A DNA stretch of 26,277 nucleotides, from NCBI GenBank assembly GCA_002397155.1, contig DGZR01000019.1:661-26937 (forward strand), read 5' to 3'. The stretch comes from Firmicutes bacterium UBA4975. GTDB taxonomy: Bacteria > Bacillota > Proteinivoracia > UBA4975. Below the pieces are notes generated by a model. The model saw only the letters and a list, made by a program, of their open reading frames with translations, ran no database searches and was not told where the DNA came from. This document shows, one piece after another, positions 7,877-16,097 of this stretch; within the stretch, counting starts at the first letter, position 1, and every line of letters begins with the position of its first letter. The position numbers were made by a program, and so were the translations under genes.

Positions 7877-8645
7877 CCTCCTGGTCCTGGAACGGGGCTT
7901 GAGCGAGACCCGGGCCAAGGCCCAGGCGGCGATCATGGCGGGCCAGGTCCTGGTGGAGGGGACCCCCGTCGACAAGCCGGGGGCTCAGGTGGCCGCCGAT
8001 TCCCGGCTTGAACTGAAATCTGAGGAACCATTTGTCAGCCGGGGAGGGCAAAAGCTGGCCAAGGCCCTGGACAAGTTCGCCATAGACCTGGAGGGGCGAA
8101 TCGTCCTGGACGCCGGTGCCTCTACCGGCGGCTTTACCGATTGCTGCCTCCAGGCGGGGGCCCTGCTGGTTTATGCCGTCGATGTGGGCTACGGCCAGTT
8201 GGTTTGGTCCCTGCGCACCGATCCCCGGGTGGTCAGTTTGGAGCGGACCAACCTCCGCTACTTAAAAAAGGAAAGTTTTACCCGGGGCTCGCCGGACTTT
8301 GCCTGTCTGGACTTGTCCTTTATTTCCCTGGGCTTAGTCCTGCCGGTCCTGGCCGGGCTGGGGCCCCGGGAGCTGGTGGCCCTGGTCAAACCCCAATTTG
8401 AGGTGGGCCGGGAGAGCGTGGGGAAAAAAGGGGTCGTCCGGGACCCTGGCCTGCACCTGGCCGTGCTGGAAAAAGTGGCTCAGGCCGCCGACGCCCAGGG
8501 GTACAACCTTTGGCACCTGGACTATTCCCCCCTCCGGGGGCCCCAGGGCAACATCGAGTACTTGGCCCATTTCCGCCGGGATCTGCCGCCCAAGGCACCG
8601 GCAATCCCGGAGGCAGTGGCCGCCGCCCACGCTCATTTCCGCTAA
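7860..8645 (+). CDS. tlyA: TlyA family rRNA (cytidine-2'-O)-methyltransferase
   Basis: An S4 RNA-binding domain (about residues 1-60) is fused to an FtsJ-like methyltransferase domain, with SAM motif DAGASTGGF (84-92), LDLSFIS and VKPQFEVGRE. The family methylates 16S/23S rRNA cytidines and was formerly called hemolysin A. I choose GTG 7860 (KKRLDLLVLERG follows directly, GGGGG lies about five bases upstream) over an in-frame TTG at 7848. Either start overlaps the end of dxs. The length of 261 residues is normal, and the position after dxs is conserved in Firmicutes. Confidence 0.92.
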   Translation: MKKRLDLLVLERGLSETRAKAQAAIMAGQVLVEGTPVDKPGAQVAADSRLELKSEEPFVSRGGQKLAKALDKFAIDLEGRIVLDAGASTGGFTDCCLQAGALLVYAVDVGYGQLVWSLRTDPRVVSLERTNLRYLKKESFTRGSPDFACLDLSFISLGLVLPVLAGLGPRELVALVKPQFEVGRESVGKKGVVRDPGLHLAVLEKVAQAADAQGYNLWHLDYSPLRGPQGNIEYLAHFRRDLPPKAPAIPEAVAAAHAHFR

Positions 8646-8711
8646 GCCGGAGGAAAAACAGGAAACCCCCTTTTTTTGTTGAAGTATTAAGGGCAAAAGA
8701 GGTGATGCGTT

Positions 8712-9206
8712 TTGCTGAGGGCCATGGACTACGCAATCATGGGAATCTTTGGCTTCTTACTCTTGCTCTATAAGTTTTTGCGGGACTGGTACGGCACCCG
8801 GGACGTCCCCCGCAAAATTGACGAACAGGCGGCAAAGCTCCTCCGAGAAGAGGGCTACCGCATCCAGGCCCGGGCGGCGGTAAAGTACATCGACTTTGCC
8901 ATCGAGGGCAAAACCCAGCGGCAAAAAGTTAAAGCCGACCTGGTGGTCCGCCGGGGCCTAAAAAAGTACGTGGCCGAGGTGAACGCCAAGGAGGCGGGCA
9001 GCGTGCGCAACGCTGATATCCGCCGCCGCATCTTAGAATACCAGATCGCTTTTGCCCCCAGCGGCATCATGACGGTGGACATGGACCGGGAAAGGGTGAA
9101 AATCATCACCATCGGCAACCGCCGCTACTTCACCCAGGTGGTGGCCGCCGGCGTTGTCGCCTGCCTGGGGGCCCTGGTATACTTGCTGACCAGGAGCCTG
9201 CCGTGA
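8712..9206 (+). CDS. Unrecognised two-TM membrane protein with possible PD-(D/E)XK-like core
   Basis: I do not recognise this 164-residue protein as a named family. An N-terminal hydrophobic segment (about 6-22) and a C-terminal one (about 141-160) flank a basic soluble domain. Within the domain, KADLVV (Asp76) followed by YVAEVNAKE (Glu89, Lys93) resembles the D...(E/Q)-x-K layout of restriction-endonuclease-like folds, but the exact E-x-K is not met (E-x3-K), so nuclease activity is only a guess. The TTG start at 8712 is supported by AGAGGTGAT (8698-8706); an ATG four codons later (8724) is the alternative. The TGA overlaps the GTG of nadK, so it is translationally coupled to it. It is real by coding character, spacing and ribosome binding site. 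Confidence 0.8.
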   Translation: MLRAMDYAIMGIFGFLLLLYKFLRDWYGTRDVPRKIDEQAAKLLREEGYRIQARAAVKYIDFAIEGKTQRQKVKADLVVRRGLKKYVAEVNAKEAGSVRNADIRRRILEYQIAFAPSGIMTVDMDRERVKIITIGNRRYFTQVVAAGVVACLGALVYLLTRSLP

Positions 9207-10042
9207 AAGGGGCGGCCCTCATCGCCAATCTGGACAAACCCGAAGTTCGCGCCATCGCCGCCGAGATCGGCCGCTGGCTGCAAGCCCGGGGTATTGTTGT
9301 GTACGGGCAGCGGGAGCTGGGGGTGGGAAAACCCTTTATCCTGGGCCAGCCCCTGCCGCCGGTGGACCTGGCTATAGTCTTGGGGGGAGACGGCACTTTT
9401 CTCATGGCCGCGGGGATGTACGGGCCGGGAGAGACCCCCCTTTTGGGCGTAAACCTGGGCCGACTGGGTTTTTTGGCCGAGGTGGAGCGAGGGGAGCTAG
9501 AACAAGCCCTGGCCAAGCTGGTGGCGGGGGAGTATGTGGTGGAAAAGCGGGGAATGCTGGCCGCCCGGGTACAGCGCCGGGGTGAACGGGTTTTTGCCGC
9601 CCTGGTTTTAAACGATGTGGTGGTCACTAAGGGACCCCTGGCCCGGATAATCCACCTGGAAGTGGCGGTGGGAAGTGTGCGAATCGGCAGCTACCGGGGA
9701 GACGGGCTGATCGTCGCCACCCCCACGGGTTCCACCGGCTATTCTCTCTCCGCCGGAGGGCCGATTGTCGCCCCCAATGTGGACATGATCCTCATAACCC
9801 CGATCTGCCCCCACACCCTCAACGTCCGACCCATCGTGGTGGCCCGGTGCACAAAGATCTCGGTGGACATGAAGGACTGCGGCGCCGATACCTACTTGAC
9901 CCTGGATGGCCAGCAGAGCTTTAGGCTGGAAAGGGGCGACCGCTTGGAAATAACGGACTCTAAACACCAGACCTCCTTGGTCCGCCTCAAGGGCATTGAC
10001 TTTTTTGAAATCCTCGCCCGAAAAATCATGGAGAACAGGTAA
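9203..10042 (+). CDS. nadK: NAD kinase
   Basis: This ATP/polyphosphate-dependent NAD+ kinase (279 residues) makes NADP+. The GGDGT motif at 61-65, NLGRLGFLAE, NDVVV and the conserved DGLIVATPTGSTGYSLSAGG block are all present and intact. The GTG start overlaps the preceding stop and is served by CAGGAGC at about 9191-9197. NADP+ production in the same cluster as the NADP-linked Nfn and FolD is notable, but nadK-recN neighbourhood is widespread in Firmicutes and so not specific evidence of a metabolic link. Confidence 0.95.
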   Translation: MKGAALIANLDKPEVRAIAAEIGRWLQARGIVVYGQRELGVGKPFILGQPLPPVDLAIVLGGDGTFLMAAGMYGPGETPLLGVNLGRLGFLAEVERGELEQALAKLVAGEYVVEKRGMLAARVQRRGERVFAALVLNDVVVTKGPLARIIHLEVAVGSVRIGSYRGDGLIVATPTGSTGYSLSAGGPIVAPNVDMILITPICPHTLNVRPIVVARCTKISVDMKDCGADTYLTLDGQQSFRLERGDRLEITDSKHQTSLVRLKGIDFFEILARKIMENR

Positions 10043-10055
10043 AGGGGGATAAGGC

Positions 10056-11783
10056 ATGCTCCGGGAACTGCACATTGAAAATTTTGCCCTGATCCAAGAG
10101 CTCACGGTGGCTTTCAGCGAAGGTCTGAACATTCTTACCGGCGAAACCGGAGCGGGCAAGTCCATCATCATCGACGCCCTCAACCAGGTTCTGGGCGAGC
10201 GGGCTTCTTCTGAACTGGTGCGCTCCGGCGAGGAAAAGGCGACGGTGAGCGCCGTGGCCGATGTGGGACCGGAGCTCAGGGCCCGGCTGGCGGAATTGGG
10301 GCTGGAAACCCAGGAGAGCACGGTGGTGCTCCAGCGAGATATCTATGCCAACAGCCGGAGTCAGGCCCGGATTGACGGCCGCCCCGTCAGCCTGGCCGCC
10401 CTGCGGGAAGTGGGTGCCCTCTTGGTGGAGATTCACGGCCAGCAGGAAAACCACGCCCTGCAGGACGAGAGCAGCCACCTGGCCCTGGTGGACGCCTACG
10501 GGGGCCGGGCTCTGGCGGCGGCCCGGGAGGAGTACAGCCGAGCCTGGCGGGAACTGACCGAGTTCCAAAATGAGCTAGCCGGCCTCCATGGGGACAAGCG
10601 GGAAAGGGAACGGCTCTTGGACCTGCTCAAGTACCAGGTGGACGAAATCGAACAGGCCGGTCTGGCCCCGGGAGAAGACAAAGCCCTCCAGGCCGAGCTA
10701 AAATTGCTGCAAAACTCGCGCCGGCTTTTAGAGGTCTGCCGCTCCAGCCACCAGAGCCTGGGCGGGGAAGAAGAAGAAGTTACCGCCCGGGGGATCGTGG
10801 CCGAGGTGCTGGCGGGCCTCAAAGAATTTCGCCAGTTGGACGGCATCTTGGAGCAGGCTTCGGCCCAGTTGGAAGAATCCCTCTACTCTATTGAAGACGC
10901 CGCCCAGCAGCTCCGCTCCTATGCCGACAGCTTCTTTTTTGATCCCCGGCGCCAGAACCTGGTAGAAGAACGCCTGACCTTGATCTACGATTTAAAGCGC
11001 AAGTACGGGGATTCGGTAGAAGTAATTTTGGCTTGGCAGCAAGAAAAAAAGGCCGAGATCGAGGCCATTCGCAACACCGAAGCCCGCCACGCCCAACTGT
11101 TGCAAAGGATCGAAGAGGCGGCTGCCGGGGCCGGCCGACTGGCCCAGGACTTGAGCCTTTTGCGGCAAAAAGCGGGGGAGGACCTGGCGGCGGCAGTGGT
11201 GGCCGAGCTGGCCTTTTTGCAGATGGCCAAGACCCGCTTCCAGGTTCATTTCAGCCGGGTTCCCGCCGACCACGGCCTGCCGGTGGAGGGCCAGACCCTG
11301 GCCGCTACCGGCCGGGGAATCGACGAGGTCTTTTTCCTCGTCTCGCCCAACCCGGGGGAACCCCTAAAACCCCTGGTGAAAATCGCCTCGGGGGGGGAAA
11401 TGTCCAGGATAATGCTGGCCATCCTCAATGTGCTGGCCCAGCTCCGCTCTGTCCACACTATGATTTTTGACGAAATCGACGCGGGCATCGGCGGCCGGGC
11501 CGCCCAGGCGGTGGCGGAAAAACTGGCGGCGGTGGCGGTCCGGCGCCAGGTTATCTGCGTCAGCCACCTGCCCCAGATCGCTTCCCTGGCGGACACCCAC
11601 TTTTTTATCCGCAAGGGGGAAAAAGACCAGCGGACCTTGACCGAGGTTGACCGCCTGGAGAAAGAGGGCCGGGTGGAGGAACTGGCCCGGATGCTGGGCG
11701 GAGCCAAGGTCACTGCCGCTACCCGGGAACATGCCCGGGAGATGCTGGCCTTGGCCAAAAAATTAAAAGAAAATTTAACCTAG
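10056..11783 (+). CDS. recN: DNA repair protein RecN
   Basis: This SMC-like ATPase (575 residues) acts early in double-strand break repair. The N-terminal Walker A GETGAGKS (29-36) follows the typical LRELHIENFALI opening. A long charged coiled-coil middle (about 150-370) leads to the ABC signature SGGEMSRIMLA and Walker B IFDEIDAGIGG. AGGGGGA lies about eight bases before the ATG. Only 13 bases separate it from nadK; argR, often encoded between these two genes in Firmicutes, is missing. An intrinsic terminator follows 24 bases after the stop, ending the long upstream transcription unit. Confidence 0.95.
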   Translation: MLRELHIENFALIQELTVAFSEGLNILTGETGAGKSIIIDALNQVLGERASSELVRSGEEKATVSAVADVGPELRARLAELGLETQESTVVLQRDIYANSRSQARIDGRPVSLAALREVGALLVEIHGQQENHALQDESSHLALVDAYGGRALAAAREEYSRAWRELTEFQNELAGLHGDKRERERLLDLLKYQVDEIEQAGLAPGEDKALQAELKLLQNSRRLLEVCRSSHQSLGGEEEEVTARGIVAEVLAGLKEFRQLDGILEQASAQLEESLYSIEDAAQQLRSYADSFFFDPRRQNLVEERLTLIYDLKRKYGDSVEVILAWQQEKKAEIEAIRNTEARHAQLLQRIEEAAAGAGRLAQDLSLLRQKAGEDLAAAVVAELAFLQMAKTRFQVHFSRVPADHGLPVEGQTLAATGRGIDEVFFLVSPNPGEPLKPLVKIASGGEMSRIMLAILNVLAQLRSVHTMIFDEIDAGIGGRAAQAVAEKLAAVAVRRQVICVSHLPQIASLADTHFFIRKGEKDQRTLTEVDRLEKEGRVEELARMLGGAKVTAATREHAREMLALAKKLKENLT

Positions 11784-11806
11784 AAAAACGAGCTAAATAA
11801 AACACC

Positions 11807-11835
11807 TTTTGGCGAATAAGCCAGGGTTTTTTTTT
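11807..11835 (+). terminator. Rho-independent terminator after recN
   Basis: TTTTGGC (11807-11813), loop GAATAA and GCCAGGG (11820-11826) form a seven-pair stem (three G-U pairs at the base), followed by T9 (11827-11835). It separates the recN-ending operon from spoIVB. Confidence 0.75.
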
Positions 11836-11914
11836 ACCCTCCCGAAAAACCGGCCTTGGCAAGTCCTTCCTTGCCTTTAGTCGCTAAAATTAACGATTGT
11901 GCCCTTTATTAACA

Positions 11915-11944
11915 GCATAGGGCCTTTGATTTTCAGGCAACTTA
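11915..11944 (+). promoter_or_regulatory. Candidate sigma-G-type promoter of spoIVB
   Basis: GCATA (11915-11919) fits the forespore -35 consensus gHATR exactly. After 18 bases, CAACTTA (11938-11944) matches four of the five fixed positions of CATnnTA. B. subtilis spoIVB is transcribed in the forespore by sigma-F and sigma-G, so this is the expected kind of promoter. It lies between the recN terminator and the chosen spoIVB start, about 50 bases upstream of it. Confidence 0.5.
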
Positions 11945-11997
11945 AGCCTAGTGTCAAAAAATTTTTTAAGAGGTGTTGGGACGAGGGAGTGGAAGCA

Positions 11998-13284
11998 TTG
12001 ACCAAGAAGATTGCCGTCTGCTTGGCAGCCCTGGTGCTGCTGGCGGTCGGTCAGGGGATGCAGGCTTTGCTGCTCTTGCCGGCCGAGGTCACCCGCTTTG
12101 AGGGGGAACAGTCCTGGGGCCCGGACCTGCCCTGGGCGGTAAAACTAGTGGGCGAAGAGCGGGGTGAGGAAGGGGGAGGCAGTCTCAATGCCGCCAAGGC
12201 GGGCTGTTACCGGCTGTCTTACAGCCTGCTCGGGCTACTGCCCCTCAGGCAGGTAGAGGTAACTGTCATCCCCCGCCTGGAGCTGATTCCATCGGGTCAT
12301 TCGATTGGGGTTAAGCTGGCTGAGTCGGGCGTCATCGTCGCCGGCTTGGACAGCATCATGACCGGGGCGGGCAGAGCCGAGCCCGCCAAGGATTCGGGTT
12401 TTAAAGCGGGGGATGTGCTTTTGGCGGTAAACGGCATCGAGCTAAAAAGCCTGGGGCAGGCGGCCGCGGCCCTGGAGGACCTGTGCCAGGAGGGGGTAAA
12501 GCTGGATTGCCTGGTGGTCCGGGGAACAGAAAGGCTGACCCTGTCCGTCACCCCGATTTTCGACGTCGAGCTAAAACGGCCCCGTCTGGGCCTTTTGCTG
12601 AAAGACACGGCGGCCGGGGTGGGGACGATGACCTTCTACCATGAAAAGACGGGCTACTTCGGGGCCCTGGGGCACATGATTACCGATGAAAACGGGGGAA
12701 AGGCCGCTGACCTCAGGGCGGGCCGGATTGTCGAGGCCAGTATCGTCTCCATCCGCCGGGGCCAGCAAGGAAAGCCGGGGGAAAAACAGGGAGTATTCGG
12801 GGAGAACAGCCAGCCCTTGGGAGTGATTAAGAGCAATACCGAGCTCGGCATCTTCGGCCTCTTGGCCCGGAAGCCGACGGCGGAAATCCCGCCGCTGCCC
12901 CTGGGTCTTAAAGACCAGGTCAAGGTGGGCAAAGCGGAGATATTGACGGTTATCGAGGGGGATAAAGTCGAGTCCTTTGCCATCGAGATCGAAAAACTGT
13001 TTGTGCAGAACCAGCCGGCCTGCAAGGGAATGGTGATCAAGATCACCGACCCCAAACTCTTGGCCGCCACCGGCGGCATCGTCCAGGGAATGAGCGGCAG
13101 CCCGATAATCCAAGGGGGAAAAATCGTCGGGGCGGTGACTCATGTCTTCATCAACGAGCCAAAGCGGGGCTATGCCTGTTTTGCCGAATGGATGGTCATA
13201 AAATCCGGTTTGCTGTCAGAAATTGAATCCTTTTCGCCTCCAAGACTCTTGGAGGCAGTTTTTTTCTTTTGTTTTTCCAAATAA
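11998..13284 (+). CDS. spoIVB: SpoIVB, stage IV sporulation serine peptidase (S55)
   Basis: This forespore-secreted signalling protease activates sigma-K processing. Numbering from the TTG at 11998 (428 residues): N-terminal membrane anchor/signal about 3-27, PDZ domain about 95-180, peptidase S55 domain after about 190. The triad can be read as His226 (GALGHMITD), Asp351 (KITDPK) and Ser366 (GMSGSP), with spacings close to the B. subtilis enzyme. The open frame continues upstream to a GTG at 11899, but TTG 11998 has GAGGGAG (11983-11989) in front, a typical signal-like start (TKKIAVCLAAL), and lies downstream of the candidate promoter. Oddity: the last ~16 codons, ending AVFFFCFSK, are the terminator hairpin and T tract, so the stop codon lies beyond the predicted transcript end. 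Confidence 0.92.
   Translation: MTKKIAVCLAALVLLAVGQGMQALLLLPAEVTRFEGEQSWGPDLPWAVKLVGEERGEEGGGSLNAAKAGCYRLSYSLLGLLPLRQVEVTVIPRLELIPSGHSIGVKLAESGVIVAGLDSIMTGAGRAEPAKDSGFKAGDVLLAVNGIELKSLGQAAAALEDLCQEGVKLDCLVVRGTERLTLSVTPIFDVELKRPRLGLLLKDTAAGVGTMTFYHEKTGYFGALGHMITDENGGKAADLRAGRIVEASIVSIRRGQQGKPGEKQGVFGENSQPLGVIKSNTELGIFGLLARKPTAEIPPLPLGLKDQVKVGKAEILTVIEGDKVESFAIEIEKLFVQNQPACKGMVIKITDPKLLAATGGIVQGMSGSPIIQGGKIVGAVTHVFINEPKRGYACFAEWMVIKSGLLSEIESFSPPRLLEAVFFFCFSK
13236..13270 (+). terminator. Intrinsic terminator embedded in the 3' end of spoIVB
   Basis: A perfect nine-pair stem, GCCTCCAAG (13236-13244) with CTTGGAGGC (13248-13256) around an ACT loop, is followed by AG, then T7 (13259-13265), C and T4. 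It is strong by any usual criterion, yet lies upstream of the spoIVB TAA (13282-13284). Confidence 0.85.
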
Positions 13285-13297
13285 CGCCTTGGTAAAG

Positions 13298-13326
13298 AAG
13301 GGATACCCCCTCCCCGTGTAGAACAA
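13298..13326 (+). promoter_or_regulatory. Candidate sigma-H-type promoter of spo0A with 0A-box-like sequence
   Basis: AAGGGATAC (13298-13306) and GTAGAACAA (13318-13326), 11 bases apart, match the sigma-H pattern RnAGGAwWW / RnnGAATww with two mismatches and one mismatch respectively. TGTAGAA (13317-13323) is also one base from the Spo0A-box core TGTCGAA. B. subtilis spo0A has a sigma-H promoter and is autoregulated, so the position is as expected. The motifs are short and the assignment is tentative. Confidence 0.35.
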
Positions 13327-13368
13327 TATATTTGGACCTGAAAAAATATGAAGAGGGTGAACAGTTTT

Positions 13369-14166
13369 GTGATTTCGGTATTGGTGGCCGATGACAACCG
13401 GGATTTTTGCAACCTGCTCTCAGACTACATGTCAGCCCAGGAGGACATCCAATTGGTGGCGACAGCCAACAACGGCTTTGACGCCATCGATAAGGTAATC
13501 GAACATCAGCCCGACGTCCTAATCCTTGACATTATTATGCCCCACTTAGATGGACTGGGAGTGCTGGAAAAACTTAATAGCCACAAGGAACTGCAAACAA
13601 GGCCCCGGGTAATTGTGCTGACGGCTTTTGGCCAAGAAAGCATTACCCAGCAGGCCTTGACGCTGGGGGCAGACTACTTTGTGCTCAAGCCTTTTAATAT
13701 AGATGCGCTGACCCGGAGAATTCGCTCGATCCAAGGGGATACCCAGGCCCAGATAGCTGCGGAAGGCGCGCTGAGATACACCATTCCCGAACCGCCCAAG
13801 GCCGACTTAGAGGTAGAAATAACCAACCTCCTCCACGAATTAGGAGTGCCGGCCCACATCCGGGGCTACCAGTACTTGCGTTATGCCATCGCCCTGGTAA
13901 TCGAGGACATAACCATCCTGAACAGCATCACCAAGTCCTTATATCCGGAAATCGCCATCCGGTTTGAGACGACGCCGAACCGGGTGGAAAGGGCAATCCG
14001 CCACGCGATTGAGACCTCGTGGGAGCGCTGCGAATTAGAGGTAATAAACCGCCTGTTCCGCTACACCGTCCGCAACGACAAGGGCAAGCCCACCAACTCG
14101 GAATTTATCGCCATGTTGGGGGATAAACTCAGGCTACAACTAAAAAATGTTGCGCTTAGCAGGTGA
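13369..14166 (+). CDS. spo0A: Spo0A, master regulator of sporulation
   Basis: This response regulator is a receiver domain (about 1-120) joined to the Spo0A-specific DNA-binding domain (about 150-260). Numbering from GTG 13369: acidic pocket Asp8/Asp9, phosphoacceptor Asp54 in LDIIMP, LTAFG threonine and the VLKPF lysine. The C-terminal half carries the conserved HIRGYQYLRYAI, FETTPNRVERAIRHAIE and GKPTNSEFIA blocks. An in-frame ATG at 13348 would add seven residues but has no ribosome binding site; AGAGGGTGA (13352-13360) sits eight bases before GTG 13369 and gives 265 residues, close to the usual 267. The gene is flanked by its own candidate promoter and a terminator, so it is probably monocistronic. 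Confidence 0.96.
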   Translation: MISVLVADDNRDFCNLLSDYMSAQEDIQLVATANNGFDAIDKVIEHQPDVLILDIIMPHLDGLGVLEKLNSHKELQTRPRVIVLTAFGQESITQQALTLGADYFVLKPFNIDALTRRIRSIQGDTQAQIAAEGALRYTIPEPPKADLEVEITNLLHELGVPAHIRGYQYLRYAIALVIEDITILNSITKSLYPEIAIRFETTPNRVERAIRHAIETSWERCELEVINRLFRYTVRNDKGKPTNSEFIAMLGDKLRLQLKNVALSR

Positions 14167-14182
14167 AAACCTGCTTTTTTTT
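14158..14182 (+). terminator. Rho-independent terminator of spo0A
   Basis: AGCAGGT (14158-14164), GAAA tetraloop and ACCTGCT (14169-14175) form a perfect seven-pair stem followed by eight T. The spo0A TGA (14164-14166) lies inside the hairpin, so the stop is transcribed. Confidence 0.9.
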
Positions 14183-14223
14183 AGGATAATTTTGCCACCT
14201 CTGGCGCAATACTAGTAGCGGGG

Positions 14224-15351
14224 GTGGGGCCATTGCTCAGGGGCCGGTTGCGCAAAGGGCGCCGCACGAAGGACTTAGTAAAAACTTTAGCCCGGGGGGA
14301 TATCGCCCTGATCAGCCATGAGGACCTGGATCTGGTAGCGGCGGAAAGCCTGGCCGGGGCCGGAGTCGTCGCCGTTTTGAATGAAAAGAGATTTATCAGC
14401 GGCCGTTATCCCAACCTGGGCCCGGAATACCTTCTGGCCAGGGACATTAAGCTGTACGATTGCGTCCCGCTCACCCTGTGGTCCCTGGCTGAGGGCACCC
14501 GGGTTACCCTGGAGGAAGGGGGGCGCTTGGTGGCGGGAAAAGAGCAGGTCGAACTGGGCAATCCCTTGACGGCGGAGGCCGCCGACCTCTTGCTGGCCAA
14601 GACCCGGGCCAATCTGAACCGGGAGCTGGACAAATTCATCGACAACACTTTGGACTATGCCCGCCGGGAAAAAGAGCTGGTCCTGGGCTTGCGGGAACTG
14701 CCGCCCCTGGAAACAGCAATCTGGGGCCGCCCGGTGGTGGTGGTCGTCCGGGGCTGGGGCTACCAAGGGGACTTAAGGGCGATCGTCAGCTATATCAGGG
14801 AAGCCAGACCCGTTCTCATCGGGGTCGACGGCGGCGCCGACGCCCTCCTGGACTGCGGACTAGAGCCCCAGATCATCCTAGGGGATATGGACAGTGTCAG
14901 CGACCGGGCCCTTCGGGGCAAGGGAGAGCGGGTGGTCCACGCCTATACCGACGGCCGGGCGCCGGGGAAGGAGCGGCTGGAAAAACTGGGGGTCAAGTAC
15001 ACCGTCTTTGCCGCTCCCGGGACCAGCGAAGACGCGGCCATGCTCCTGGCGGCCGGCAAGGGAGCGGACTTGGTGGTAGCGGTGGGCGCCCATTCAAGTA
15101 TGATCGACTTTTTGGAAAAAGGGCGGCCGGGGATGGGCAGCACCTTCCTCACCCGCTTAAAAATCGGGGACAAATTGGTGGACGCCCGGGGCCTGAGCAA
15201 ACTGTATCAAAGCCGACTCACCCCGGCCTGGGCGGCGGTCCTGTTTTTCGCCGCCTTTATGCCGATTGCCGCCCTCTTGTACGCTTCGCCGGGCTTTCGG
15301 CACCTGCTCTACTTATTGCTCTACAAACTAGCGCGCATGGCGGGAGGTTAG
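14224..15351 (+). CDS. steA: SteA-like protein with thiamin-pyrophosphokinase-like fold and C-terminal TM
   Basis: This 375-residue protein belongs to the family named SteA in Actinobacteria, where it works with SteB in cell separation. The N-terminal domain has the family opening GRRTKDLVKTLARGDIAL and GRYPNLGPEYL. The middle resembles the thiamin pyrophosphokinase catalytic fold (GVDGGADALLDCGLEP followed by ILGDMDSVSD, from about residue 200). A hydrophobic C-terminal segment lies at about 335-358. Actual kinase activity is not implied. The start is uncertain: GTG 14224 lacks a clear ribosome binding site, while TTG 14233 has the G-rich run 14218-14229 in front. The steB ATG follows two bases after the stop. 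The role in Clostridia is inferred from the actinobacterial work. Confidence 0.75.
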   Translation: MGPLLRGRLRKGRRTKDLVKTLARGDIALISHEDLDLVAAESLAGAGVVAVLNEKRFISGRYPNLGPEYLLARDIKLYDCVPLTLWSLAEGTRVTLEEGGRLVAGKEQVELGNPLTAEAADLLLAKTRANLNRELDKFIDNTLDYARREKELVLGLRELPPLETAIWGRPVVVVVRGWGYQGDLRAIVSYIREARPVLIGVDGGADALLDCGLEPQIILGDMDSVSDRALRGKGERVVHAYTDGRAPGKERLEKLGVKYTVFAAPGTSEDAAMLLAAGKGADLVVAVGAHSSMIDFLEKGRPGMGSTFLTRLKIGDKLVDARGLSKLYQSRLTPAWAAVLFFAAFMPIAALLYASPGFRHLLYLLLYKLARMAGG

Positions 15352-15353
15352 GC

Positions 15354-16097
15354 ATGCCCAATCTAAAATTTCACCTGGTGACGGTAATCGGTATTTTTCT
15401 CGCCCTCGCCCTGGGGATTGTCATCGGCAGCACTTTTACCGAGGACAGCATAATCCTCCAACAGCGAAATACAATTGACCAGATGAAGGAAAGCCTGGAG
15501 GGCCTGAGCCGGGAACGCTTGCGCCTGCAGGCGGAAAGGCGGATCCAGGCCGAGACCCTTTCCCTGCTCCAGGACTGGCTGGGAGCCCTTACCCCCCTCT
15601 ACCTGGAAGCCAACCCCATCCCGGAAAGGGCGGTCCTCCTCTACGCCCAGGATTTTGAACCCGGCCAGTTGGGGGATTTTTTCAATGAGAGGGTAATCCG
15701 GACCAGGTTGCAGTTGGCAGCCCTGGAGGGGGACGCTGTCAGCCTCCTGGTTCAGGCCCTGGTCCAAGGAGAAGAAGAGCTGCTCTCTGAGCTGGGAGAG
15801 GCTTTGGTTGTCGAGGGGGACTTCGTCCGCCCCGACTACGTCCTCCTGGCCCCCGGAGCAAGGGGCGACTGGGCCCAGGCCGGGGCCCTGGCCCAAGGGC
15901 TGCTCAATGCGGAGGTGCCGGTGATTGCCCTGGGGTCCGGGGGGGCGGACTGGGCCGACCTGGCCCCCAATCCCCTTTTTGCCTCGGTGTCCCATCCGGA
16001 CACCCCCCTGGCCCTGATCTGTCTGGAGGCAATTTTCCTGGGCCAGGGGGGGCACTACGGCACGGAAATTCTGCTGCCCCAGCCTCCGGCCCGATGA
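15354..16097 (+). CDS. steB: SteB / MctB-like membrane-anchored coiled-coil protein
   Basis: This 247-residue protein has one N-terminal transmembrane segment (about 5-27, with LALALGIVIGST) and a coiled-coil stretch (about 36-75, IDQMKESLEGLSRERLRLQAE), then an extracytoplasmic domain. This is the MctB architecture, annotated as 'copper transporter' from mycobacterial Rv1698 but as SteB when next to SteA. Adjacency to steA favours the SteA-SteB cell-separation role over copper transport; no metal-binding Cys/His cluster is apparent. It overlaps the next gene by the ATGA arrangement at 16094. Confidence 0.7.
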   Translation: MPNLKFHLVTVIGIFLALALGIVIGSTFTEDSIILQQRNTIDQMKESLEGLSRERLRLQAERRIQAETLSLLQDWLGALTPLYLEANPIPERAVLLYAQDFEPGQLGDFFNERVIRTRLQLAALEGDAVSLLVQALVQGEEELLSELGEALVVEGDFVRPDYVLLAPGARGDWAQAGALAQGLLNAEVPVIALGSGGADWADLAPNPLFASVSHPDTPLALICLEAIFLGQGGHYGTEILLPQPPAR

